Assembly: GCA_905235955.1 (NCBI GenBank)
Contig: CAJONN010000078.1
Coordinates: 1 to 8,182 of the forward strand
Reading direction: 5' to 3'
DNA length: 8,182 nucleotides
Source: an uncultured Marinilabiliaceae bacterium
Lineage (GTDB): Bacteria; Bacteroidota; Bacteroidia; Bacteroidales; Marinilabiliaceae
The translations under genes and the position numbers were made by a program. The notes under the pieces are model-generated. The model worked only from the letters and a program-made list of their open reading frames with translations. It did no database searches and was not told where the DNA came from. Position 1 is the first letter of the stretch. The number at the start of each line of letters is the position of its first letter. Below are positions 1-6,991 of this stretch, in pieces.

Positions 1-1
1 T

Positions 2-418
2 GATAATTCAACAGCTCAACATTCGGTAGGGTTGGTAGGCGAGTATGGCATACTGAACGTTATCGATAGCAAGGGTACAGTATCTGTTGGCGCTCAATTT
101 GGTGTAGGCTTTGGCTCTGAAGGTGATGTTGATCTTCGTCGTGTTCGTATAGCTACTCGTGGTACACTCCACTACTCGTTTATTCCTCAGCTCGATACAT
201 ACGCAGGTTTGACATTTGGTATTGTTGATATCAATAAATGGAAATGTGAATATGTAAATAATGAAAATCACAAAGTTAATGACACTAATGCAAGATTTGT
301 ACTGCCTGCTATTTTTACGGGTGTACGTTATATGGTTTCTAACTCATTTGGTTTCAATGCCGAATTTTCGTGGGACCGCTTTGCTGCCATTTCACTTGGT
401 GTATCATTCAAATTCTAA
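2..418 (+). CDS. Outer-membrane beta-barrel protein, C-terminal part (5' end outside window)
   Basis: The frame is open from the left edge and ends at TAA 416-418, giving 138 residues of a protein whose N-terminus and signal peptide lie outside the window. The sequence alternates polar and hydrophobic/aromatic residues in strand-length blocks with short Gly/Asn/Asp turns (for example VSVGAQFGVGFG and YAGLTFGIVDI). It closes with the block AEFSWDRFAAISLGVSFKF, ending in Phe, the usual C-terminal signal for barrel insertion by the BAM complex. This pattern fits the 8- to 10-strand outer-membrane beta-barrel families of Bacteroidota. A TTG at 32 could act as a start, but the frame continues upstream with barrel-like residues, so I treat the gene as truncated by the window. 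A strong terminator follows, separating it from the next barrel gene. Codons are rich in GGT, GCT and CGT, which suggests high expression. The exact function (porin, adhesin or structural protein) is unknown. Confidence 0.8.
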   Translation, partial: DNSTAQHSVGLVGEYGILNVIDSKGTVSVGAQFGVGFGSEGDVDLRRVRIATRGTLHYSFIPQLDTYAGLTFGIVDINKWKCEYVNNENHKVNDTNARFVLPAIFTGVRYMVSNSFGFNAEFSWDRFAAISLGVSFKF

Positions 419-441
419 TAGCATAGTTGCATAATTATAGT

Positions 442-478
442 AAACGAGCGAGCTGTAGTTGTATGGCTTGCTCGTTTT
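442..478 (+). terminator. Intrinsic terminator after the first barrel gene
   Basis: The arms AAACGAGCGAGC (442-453) and GCTTGCTCGTTT (466-477) pair over 12 bp with one G-T wobble around a 12-nt loop. A T-rich stretch follows from 475. It lies 23 nt past the stop codon at 418 and is the strongest hairpin in this gap. A + strand Rho-independent terminator is the simplest reading. Confidence 0.85.
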
Positions 479-569
479 GTTTGTGTTTTCGTTTGATGAT
501 ATTTTGTAGTGTTTGGAAGAAGTTTTTTCTACTTTGATACAAAGAGCTATAAAAATGGAAAATAATGTT

Positions 570-577
570 TACATTTG
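570..577 (+). promoter_or_regulatory. Bacteroidota-type promoter -7 box for the second barrel gene
   Basis: TACATTTG at 570-577 matches the TAnnTTTG -7 consensus of the Bacteroidota primary sigma factor. It ends 39 nt before the ATG at 617, almost the same distance as the ychF promoter (40 nt), implying a leader of roughly 30 nt. No good TTTG -33 element sits 17-21 nt upstream; the nearest candidate region, 548-558, is AT-rich only. A second weaker arrangement exists: TTTG 574-577, 17 nt, then TATATTTA 595-602. That one would leave a leader of under 10 nt. Confidence 0.55.
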
Positions 578-616
578 CACCCGAAAACTAATGATATATT
601 TACACTAAAATAATCA

Positions 617-1372
617 ATGAAGAAGATATTATTCGCTATCATAGCTATTTGTTGTGCAGCGACTGCTAATGCTCAAGAGGAAACAGAAACAACAACAACG
701 ACGGTTGCATCGCATTCGGCAATGGACTTTCAATATGGTTTCAAAGCAGGTTTGCTCTTTACCACTTACGATTCTGATGCTGATGATATTCAAGCACATT
801 TTGGCAACTGGGGTATTATTTGTCGTTTCAGATTCGACAATTGGTCGATACAGCCAGAAATACATTATGCAACACAAGGCGTGCGTTCGCTTCAGTACAA
901 AGTATATCAGGGCGATGATAACTATGATACCTATGGTACACCTCGCCAAGATGGTGTAAGTTCTAAACTAAAATTGAATCTTAAGAGCTACAACATACAG
1001 ATGCCTATCATCTTCAAATGGTATTTGCCTATACAGATGTGGCGTGGCATCAACGTGCAAGCTGGTCCGAAGTTGAGCCAACGTTTTGACTATAAGATAA
1101 GTGCATCGGGTAGTCCTGCAGGCTTGTTTGCAGCTACTGACGAGAATGGCGAAAGGTTGGTTGATAATGCTCAGATACGTAGCTTTGCTCGTGATATGAA
1201 CAAATTTACTGTTGCTGCCGACTTTGGTGTAGGTTTTGATTCGCAATCAGGCATTGGTTTCGACTTGCGTTGCTCAATGGGTATCACACCAGTGTTTAAA
1301 GGTGAGAAGCAAAGAATTTTCAGAAATGCTCATGACCGTGTATGGTCAATAGCCTTCACCTATGTATTCTAA
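617..1372 (+). CDS. PorT-family outer-membrane beta-barrel protein
   Basis: This is a complete 251-residue exported barrel. Residues 1-19 form a signal peptide: MKK, a hydrophobic core (ILFAIIAICCAATA) and an ANA|Q cleavage site. A short Thr/Glu-rich stretch (21-30) precedes the barrel. From about residue 38 it shows the layout of the PorT/OMP_b-brl_2 group: an opening FQYGFKAGLLF strand, an IQPEIHYATQGVR strand pair, a NIQMPIIFKWYLP strand, VQAGPKLSQRFDY, FTVAADFGVGF, and a final VWSIAFTYVF ending in Phe. The start is the ATG directly before the signal peptide; no Shine-Dalgarno is seen, as usual in this phylum. It has its own promoter core and terminator, so it appears to be transcribed alone. 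PorT itself is an outer-membrane T9SS component of about this length, and T9SS genes lie 1.3 kb downstream. However, most members of this family are not PorT, so I give no symbol. Phe/Gly-rich strands and GGT/GCT codon preference suggest an abundant surface protein. Confidence 0.85.
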   Translation: MKKILFAIIAICCAATANAQEETETTTTTVASHSAMDFQYGFKAGLLFTTYDSDADDIQAHFGNWGIICRFRFDNWSIQPEIHYATQGVRSLQYKVYQGDDNYDTYGTPRQDGVSSKLKLNLKSYNIQMPIIFKWYLPIQMWRGINVQAGPKLSQRFDYKISASGSPAGLFAATDENGERLVDNAQIRSFARDMNKFTVAADFGVGFDSQSGIGFDLRCSMGITPVFKGEKQRIFRNAHDRVWSIAFTYVF

Positions 1373-1416
1373 TCAGAGAAACACAATACGTCAAGGAAAA
1401 AATAATAGTTAATATG

Positions 1417-1445
1417 GGTGCGATTCAGAGCGAGTCGCACCTTTT
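1417..1445 (+). terminator. Intrinsic terminator after the PorT-family barrel gene
   Basis: GGTGCGATTC (1417-1426) pairs with GAGTCGCACC (1432-1441) over 10 bp with one wobble, around the 5-nt loop AGAGC, and is followed by TTTT (1442-1445). It is a compact GC-rich hairpin 44 nt past the stop codon. Its T-tract overlaps the -33 element of the ychF promoter. Confidence 0.85.
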
Positions 1446-1472
1446 GTATTGGCTACAAATTGACTATATTTG
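1443..1472 (+). promoter_or_regulatory. Bacteroidota-type promoter for the ychF operon
   Basis: TTTG at 1443-1446, an 18-nt spacer, and TATATTTG at 1465-1472 match the TTTG / TAnnTTTG promoter of the phylum's primary sigma factor, with the spacer one base under the usual 19-21. Transcription should start near 1478-1480, leaving a leader of about 34 nt before the ATG at 1513. This is the best promoter in the window and probably serves ychF and the genes behind it. Confidence 0.75.
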
Positions 1473-1512
1473 CATCGGACAAAAATATTTTTTCAGATAA
1501 AATAAATATAAA

Positions 1513-2613
1513 ATGGCATTACAATGCGGCATAGTCGGCCTGCCCAATGTAGGCAAATCGACACTTTTCAATTGTCTTTCAAATGCAAAGGCACAATCGG
1601 CAAACTTCCCATTCTGCACCATAGAACCCAACGTGGGCGTCATCACCGTGCCCGATAAACGTCTTGAGGTGCTCGACTCGATGGTGCATCCGGCACGTGT
1701 AGTGCCTACCAATGTGGAGATAGTTGACATAGCTGGATTGGTAAAAGGTGCAAGCCGTGGCGAAGGACTTGGTAATAAATTTTTGGCCAACATACGCGAA
1801 ACTGATGCCATAATACATGTGCTTCGTTGCTTCGACGATGACAATATCACACACGTTGACGGCTCAGTAGACCCTGTGCGCGACAAAGAGGTGATAGACC
1901 TTGAGCTACAACTAAAAGACCTTGAAACAGTAGAACAGCGCATAGCTAAATGTGAAAAGCAAGCCATTAGTGGCAAAGATGCTGAAGCTAAAAAGATGCT
2001 TGACGTATTGCTACGTTACAGAGAAGCACTACAAGCAGGTAAAAGTGCTCGTACAGTGGAACTTACAGAGGCTGAAGAGAAGATAGCAAAGCAACTGTTT
2101 TTGCTTACATCGAAACCTGTGATGTATGTATGCAACGTTGACGAAGCATCAGTAGTGAAAGGCAATAAATATGTAGACGCTGTGCGCCAAGCCGTTAGCA
2201 CAGAAAATGCTGAAATAATAATACTTGCAGCACAAACAGAGGCTGAAATATCAGAGCTTGAAACATACGAAGAACGCCAAATGTTTTTGGAAGATTTGGG
2301 CTTGAAAGAGTCTGGCGTAGTAAAACTCATACGCTCGGCATACAGCTTGCTCAACCTCAAAACATTCTTTACCGTAGGTACTGACGAAGTGCGCGCATGG
2401 ACCTTCCACAACGGATATACTGCACCACAAGCTGCTGGCGTTATTCATACCGACTTTGAAAAAGGCTTTATTCGTGCCGAAGTAATAAAATATGACGACT
2501 TTGTAAAGTTGGGCTCAGAAACAGCCTGCCGAGAAGCTGGCAAACTTGGCATCGAAGGTAAAGACTATGTAGTGCAAGATGGAGACATAATGCACTTCAG
2601 ATTCAATGTATAA
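1513..2613 (+). CDS. ychF: Redox-regulated ATPase YchF (OBG-family, OLA1-type)
   Basis: YchF is a cytoplasmic OBG-family P-loop protein that prefers ATP over GTP, binds ribosomes and affects translation and the oxidative stress response. The 366 residues match the usual length (363 in E. coli). The G1 loop GLPNVGKST is at 9-17. G3 is DIAG at 72-75, followed by LVKGASRGEGLGNKFL. His114 sits at the position of the catalytically important His114 of E. coli YchF. The G4 motif is NVDE (208-211) instead of NKxD, the hallmark that explains ATP preference. A coiled helical insert covers about 125-195, and the TGS domain occupies about 282-365 (FFTVGTDEVRAWTF ... DYVVQDGDIMHFRFNV). The start ATG follows an A-rich leader with no Shine-Dalgarno. 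It is the first gene after a strong promoter, with sprE 52 nt downstream and no hairpin between them. Assignment is essentially certain. Confidence 0.97.
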   Translation: MALQCGIVGLPNVGKSTLFNCLSNAKAQSANFPFCTIEPNVGVITVPDKRLEVLDSMVHPARVVPTNVEIVDIAGLVKGASRGEGLGNKFLANIRETDAIIHVLRCFDDDNITHVDGSVDPVRDKEVIDLELQLKDLETVEQRIAKCEKQAISGKDAEAKKMLDVLLRYREALQAGKSARTVELTEAEEKIAKQLFLLTSKPVMYVCNVDEASVVKGNKYVDAVRQAVSTENAEIIILAAQTEAEISELETYEERQMFLEDLGLKESGVVKLIRSAYSLLNLKTFFTVGTDEVRAWTFHNGYTAPQAAGVIHTDFEKGFIRAEVIKYDDFVKLGSETACREAGKLGIEGKDYVVQDGDIMHFRFNV

Positions 2614-2665
2614 AAGAGATAAACAACTCAACCCAATCCTTTTTTTTGTGTTATCAGAATAGTTT

Positions 2666-5398
2666 ATGCGCAGACAAACAGCATACACGATAATAGCAGT
2701 GGCAGCACTATTGATAGTGTCAGCTTGCTCCACGAAGCACAACACGTGGTATAGCCGGCACTATCAGATGCTAACATCAGAATTCAACGTGCTGTTTAAT
2801 GGCAACGAAGCTTACAAAAATGGCATCAACACCATACGTCAGCAATACAAAAACGACTATGGTCATATACTGCCAGTGTATGAATTTTCTGACGCACAAA
2901 CAGCCAATGCAGCTAGTGCTGATATGGAGACAGCGCTGAAAAAAGCTCACAAACTCATACAGCTACACTCTATTAGCACAAAACCCAAATCTAAGCAAGG
3001 CGAAACAGAAAAAGAAAAACGATTCAGAGCACAAGAGGAGTTCAATCCGCTTGTTGACGATGCTTATCTGCTTATAGGCAAAGCCAATATAGTGATGCAT
3101 GAAGAGCTTGAAGCCATTGATGTTCTTGACTTTATTGGGCGCAAATTTCCAACCGACCGCACAGCATACGAAGGTAAAATATGGAAGGCCATAGCCTATA
3201 CGCAACTAAAACAATACATTAGCGCACTTACAGCCCTCGAAAGCTACGACCTCGACGGACTTGCACCAGCCGACCTCTACGGACAATATATGGCAGCCTA
3301 CGCCAATGTGTTGATAGAGCAAAAGCAATATGACAAAGCCATACACTATATAAGCGAAGCCGCTAAAAATGCTGACTGTAAGCACAACCGCCGACGCTAC
3401 AAATATATCTTGGCACAGCTATATAGGCAAGTTGGCGAAAACGACAAAGCTGCACCCATATTTTTGGAATTATCAAAAGGTATGGGCGACTATGATATGA
3501 CCTTTGCCGCCAAACTCGACCTTGCTACAGTAGCTACTACGCCCGAAGAACTTGCCGCAGCTGAGAAAAAACTGCAAAAAATGGCTCGTGACGATAAAAA
3601 TATCGAGCAACTTGACCAAATATATTACGCTATTGGCAAGATGGACGAAAACAAAGGCAACGAAGCACAAGCATTGACCGACTACAAAAAATCAATAGAG
3701 CTGAGCGTTGCTAACGACAACCAAAAAGGACTATCATTTTTGGCACAAGCCGATATCTATATCAAACAACCAACCTACATAGAAGCCGGACAAGCTTTCG
3801 ATAGTGCAGCCGTCTTTTTGAACAAAAACAACGAACGACAAAAAGAGGCAGCTAATAATGCCAAGAGATACAATCCGTTGGTAAAAGAGCTGATAGTAAT
3901 CAGAGATCAAGATTCGCTGATGCGCATAGCTCAATTGCCACCCGCTGAACGCGACAAATTTATACAAGACATACTCGACGAAGCCGAACGTCAAGAACGT
4001 GCTAAACGCGAAGCTGCTGAGGCTGCTGAAGAAGAAGGTATGTCGCAATCAGACTTCTATAACGTTACACGCAACTCAACCGGAACGAGTGGCACACTTT
4101 GGTATTTCTACAACACCACAATGGTGAACGCCGGCAAAAGTACATTTATAAGTAAATGGGGACGCCGACCAAACGAAGACAACTGGCGACGTTCGAACAA
4201 GAATAGCAACATATTCAATGCTGACGAAGAAGAACAACCAGAAAACGGTTTAGGCAATGCCGAAGCCGAAGGTGGCAGAGCATCAGAAGATGTTGCTGCA
4301 ACAAACCAAACTGCGCAACGACCTACGCGAGAACTATTGATGAGCAACTTGCCACTCACACAACAACAACAAAACGATGCCAATGCTCGCATAGATAAAT
4401 CATTGTTTGCCAGTGGTGTAATACTCTACGACGACATAAAAGACTACCAAAGTGCAATAGCACAACTACAACGACTGCTGAGCCGAAACCCCAAATACGA
4501 CTGTGCCGATTGCTACAATGCACTCGTGTTGCTCTATTTGGCTCAAAGCAAACTCGACGCTAAAGCTGATGCCGCACAAACAGCACAAAACATAAAGCAA
4601 TATTATCCTGACTCGCAGTTTGCGCAATATCTCAATCAGCCAAACTACTTGGAGGCGCAAAGCATAGCAAAAGCTGAACTCGAAGCACGCTATGAGCATA
4701 CATATTCATCGTATCTGAGTGCCAACTATGCTGAGGCAATATCTACAGCAAGCACAATGCTCAGTCAAAATGCTGACACGGTTTACACCCCCAAATATCT
4801 GCTCGTGCGCTCATTGTCGTATGCAAAAATGGCAAATACAGCCGACTTCCGCACCGACCTTACAACCATTGTAACCAACTATCCGAATGGTGAAGAGGCA
4901 AAACTTGCCAGCAAGTTACTTGCTATGCTCAATGAAGGTAAAACGCCAGTCAGAGCCGAGCAATACAATTCGCCATTAAACGAAAACGGACAATATGCCG
5001 ATGCCGCTAATGTGCAAGAAAAAACATTTGCCTACAATGCCGACACTACGCACACAGTTGTTTGCATAATAGACAATGGCTTGCAAACCGAAGCTCAATT
5101 TACCGTAGCCGACTATAACTTCAGCAACTACTTGCTCGAAGATCTCGATATACAAACACTTACTTTGGCTGACGAACGTCAAGTGCTGATAGTCAGTGGC
5201 TTTAGCAATAAAACAGAGGCTATGAATTACTTCTATGCCGTGCGTGACAAAAGCTGGTGGCACGATCTCACTTCAGCTACATTGCCCGAGATATATGTAG
5301 TGTCTGACAACAATCTGCGTTTGGTACTCCTCTCGTCGATAGGCGAAGAGTATGAAAAATTCTTCAGCAAATTCTACCTCAATAAAATAGCTGAGTAG
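2666..5398 (+). CDS. sprE: SprE/PorW-like TPR lipoprotein of the type IX secretion system
   Basis: This 910-residue protein is required in studied species for secretion through the T9SS (and for gliding in flavobacteria); it is named SprE in Flavobacterium and PorW in Porphyromonas. Residues 1-21 are a lipoprotein signal with the lipobox VSAC, so Cys21 would be lipidated. Directly after comes the family's N-terminal signature, NTWYSRHYQMLTSEFNVLFNG (about 26-46). TPR-like helical repeats span about 125-390, with motifs such as DDAYLLIGKANIVMHEELEAI and QYDKAIHYISEAA. A charged, probably coiled segment covers 425-457 (Glu/Arg/Ala-rich). The conserved block WYFYN...KSTFISKWGRRPNEDNWRRSNK covers 479-512. 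An acidic Q/N/E-rich linker covers 518-575, and more TPR repeats run from about 580 to 755, including PDSQFAQYLNQPNYLEA. A conserved alpha/beta C-terminal module spans 790-905, with VLIVSGFSNKTEAMNYFYAVRD. The ATG at 2666 places the signal peptide correctly. porX follows after 42 nt, which supports the T9SS role. Codons are A-ending and ATA-rich, unlike the barrel genes upstream. Confidence 0.88.
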   Translation: MRRQTAYTIIAVAALLIVSACSTKHNTWYSRHYQMLTSEFNVLFNGNEAYKNGINTIRQQYKNDYGHILPVYEFSDAQTANAASADMETALKKAHKLIQLHSISTKPKSKQGETEKEKRFRAQEEFNPLVDDAYLLIGKANIVMHEELEAIDVLDFIGRKFPTDRTAYEGKIWKAIAYTQLKQYISALTALESYDLDGLAPADLYGQYMAAYANVLIEQKQYDKAIHYISEAAKNADCKHNRRRYKYILAQLYRQVGENDKAAPIFLELSKGMGDYDMTFAAKLDLATVATTPEELAAAEKKLQKMARDDKNIEQLDQIYYAIGKMDENKGNEAQALTDYKKSIELSVANDNQKGLSFLAQADIYIKQPTYIEAGQAFDSAAVFLNKNNERQKEAANNAKRYNPLVKELIVIRDQDSLMRIAQLPPAERDKFIQDILDEAERQERAKREAAEAAEEEGMSQSDFYNVTRNSTGTSGTLWYFYNTTMVNAGKSTFISKWGRRPNEDNWRRSNKNSNIFNADEEEQPENGLGNAEAEGGRASEDVAATNQTAQRPTRELLMSNLPLTQQQQNDANARIDKSLFASGVILYDDIKDYQSAIAQLQRLLSRNPKYDCADCYNALVLLYLAQSKLDAKADAAQTAQNIKQYYPDSQFAQYLNQPNYLEAQSIAKAELEARYEHTYSSYLSANYAEAISTASTMLSQNADTVYTPKYLLVRSLSYAKMANTADFRTDLTTIVTNYPNGEEAKLASKLLAMLNEGKTPVRAEQYNSPLNENGQYADAANVQEKTFAYNADTTHTVVCIIDNGLQTEAQFTVADYNFSNYLLEDLDIQTLTLADERQVLIVSGFSNKTEAMNYFYAVRDKSWWHDLTSATLPEIYVVSDNNLRLVLLSSIGEEYEKFFSKFYLNKIAE

Positions 5399-5440
5399 AT
5401 TTTGCTTTTCGAAGTTTAACCAAAAAACTTTTTTTGACTT

Positions 5441-6982
5441 ATGGCAGCAAAAATTCTCTGGATCGACGATGAAATTGACCTGCTTCGTCCGTTATGCATC
5501 ATACTGAGCAACGCCGGATACGAAGTAGAAACCGCTTCAAATGGTGCCGATGCACTTCAGACACTCAATACCCAACACTTCGATGTTGTTTTGCTCGATG
5601 AAAACATGCCAAATATGAGTGGTTTGGAAACGCTCAACAGAATAAAAAAGCAGAATCCAGACATACCTGTGGTGATGATAACCAAGAGCGAAGAGGAAAA
5701 CATAATGGAGCAAGCCATAGGACAAAAAATAGCCAATTATTTGGTTAAGCCAGTGAGCAAAATGCAACTATTGGCATGCCTCAAGCAACTTGTTGGTAAG
5801 CAGCAACTCATTAGTCAAACCACACAACACAACTATCAGGCCGACTTTGCAACCATCTCGATGGAGATGAACCAATGTAGTACATTTGACGATTGGAGCG
5901 CACTGTATCAGAAACTTGTTAGATACGACATCGACCTTGAAGGCATCAAAGCAATGGAGGAAATACAGCGCCTACAAAAAAGAAGTGCCAACGAAGGCTT
6001 TGCAAAATTTGTGAGCAAAAACTACCTTGCGTGGATGCAGCAACGCACTGGCGACAATGTGCCACTAATGTCGAATCGAATAATGAAAGACCGCATATTG
6101 CCACTTCTTGAGCAAAATAAAAAAGTAGTGCTCATAATCATTGACAATTGTCGCCTCGACCAATGGGAAAGCATTCGTCCATTGCTAACGCCACACTTCA
6201 ACATCAGCACCGAACTCTATTGTAGCATATTGCCAACCGCTACACAATTTGCACGCAACGCCATTTTTTCTGGTCTAATGCCTGCTGAAATAGAGTCGAT
6301 GTTCCCTGAATATTGGAATGACAACGAAACAGGTCAGAATCAACACGAGAGAGACCTTATAGGTACATTTTTCAATAGATATCGCAAAACTCAATATAAA
6401 TATGCCTATTACAAAGTCAACACAGCTGAAAGTGGTGAAAACCTTGTGAAGAAATATCCCAACTATCGTAGCAATCATCTCAACGCTTTTGTGTTCAACT
6501 TTGTTGATATGCTCTCGCATGCTCGCACCGATGTAAGTGTAGTAAACGAGCTCTCGAACACCGAAGCAGCCTATCGCTCGATAACACGCTCGTGGTTTGA
6601 GCATAGTGCCCTCTTCGACCTGCTGATGCAGCTACATTCTGAAGATGTAACCATAGTAATAACTACCGATCATGGTACCATCAAAGTAGATACACCACGC
6701 AAAGTGGTTGGCGACCGCGAAGTAAACACCAACTTGCGATTCAAAACAGGCAAAGGTTTGCAGTTTGATGCAAAAAATACATTTGAAATAAAAAAACCTG
6801 AAGAAGCATTCCTACCAAAAAGCAAACTTTCATCCAACTACATATTTGCACTCAACAACGACTACTTCGTCTATCCAAACAACTATAGCGAATATACACG
6901 CCGATTTGCTGACACCTTTCAGCATGGTGGCATTTCGATGGAGGAGATGATAATACCCTTTGTTTGCATGGAAGCCAAATAA
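5441..6982 (+). CDS. porX: T9SS response regulator PorX (receiver domain plus PglZ domain)
   Basis: PorX is the response regulator partner of the kinase PorY and controls T9SS gene expression and assembly. The 513 residues fit the family (about 515-520). The N-terminal receiver (1-120) has acidic pair Asp9/Asp10, phosphoacceptor Asp53 (in VVLLDENMPNMSG), Thr81 and Lys103 (YLVKP): a complete phosphorylation site. A helical linker covers about 125-215. The PglZ domain, of the alkaline phosphatase superfamily, covers about 225-510. Its expected two-metal site residues are all visible: Asp235 (IIIDNCRLD), nucleophile-position Thr266 (LPTATQFARN), Asp356 and His360 (FVDMLSHARTD), Asp410/His411 (TTDHGT) and His495 (QHGGISMEEMIIP). 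By homology it should be a zinc-dependent phosphodiesterase; work on Porphyromonas PorX reported activity on oligonucleotides. There is no DNA-binding output domain, in line with the family acting through protein contacts (PorL, a sigma factor). It lies 42 nt after sprE and 9 nt before dusB. Confidence 0.94.
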   Translation: MAAKILWIDDEIDLLRPLCIILSNAGYEVETASNGADALQTLNTQHFDVVLLDENMPNMSGLETLNRIKKQNPDIPVVMITKSEEENIMEQAIGQKIANYLVKPVSKMQLLACLKQLVGKQQLISQTTQHNYQADFATISMEMNQCSTFDDWSALYQKLVRYDIDLEGIKAMEEIQRLQKRSANEGFAKFVSKNYLAWMQQRTGDNVPLMSNRIMKDRILPLLEQNKKVVLIIIDNCRLDQWESIRPLLTPHFNISTELYCSILPTATQFARNAIFSGLMPAEIESMFPEYWNDNETGQNQHERDLIGTFFNRYRKTQYKYAYYKVNTAESGENLVKKYPNYRSNHLNAFVFNFVDMLSHARTDVSVVNELSNTEAAYRSITRSWFEHSALFDLLMQLHSEDVTIVITTDHGTIKVDTPRKVVGDREVNTNLRFKTGKGLQFDAKNTFEIKKPEEAFLPKSKLSSNYIFALNNDYFVYPNNYSEYTRRFADTFQHGGISMEEMIIPFVCMEAK

Positions 6983-6991
6983 TGTTACACA

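Noticed and set aside
32..34. TTG as a start for the first barrel gene
   Set aside because: The frame stays open to the window edge with barrel-like residues, and no signal peptide follows the TTG, so the real start lies upstream of the window.
532..544. CTTTG-ATA-CAAAG small inverted repeat upstream of the second barrel
   Set aside because: Five-base arms in AT-rich DNA are expected by chance, and there is no second copy or link to the promoter spacing.
1464..1976. 170-codon open frame on the - strand
   Set aside because: It lies opposite ychF, has Ser/Thr/Arg-rich low-information content, and the + strand frame is an unmistakable conserved protein.
2640..2647. Run of eight T between ychF and sprE as a terminator
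   Set aside because: No stem-forming sequence precedes it; the region before is an unpaired A/C-rich stretch.
5420..5436. CAAAAAAC / TTTTTTTG pairing before porX as a terminator
   Set aside because: It is only an A-run against a T-run with no loop and no GC in the stem, so a stable hairpin is unlikely; it is more likely an AT-rich leader.
6982..6984. ATG overlapping the porX stop as the dusB start
   Set aside because: It is in a different frame from dusB; the in-frame ATG at 6992 starts the recognised protein.
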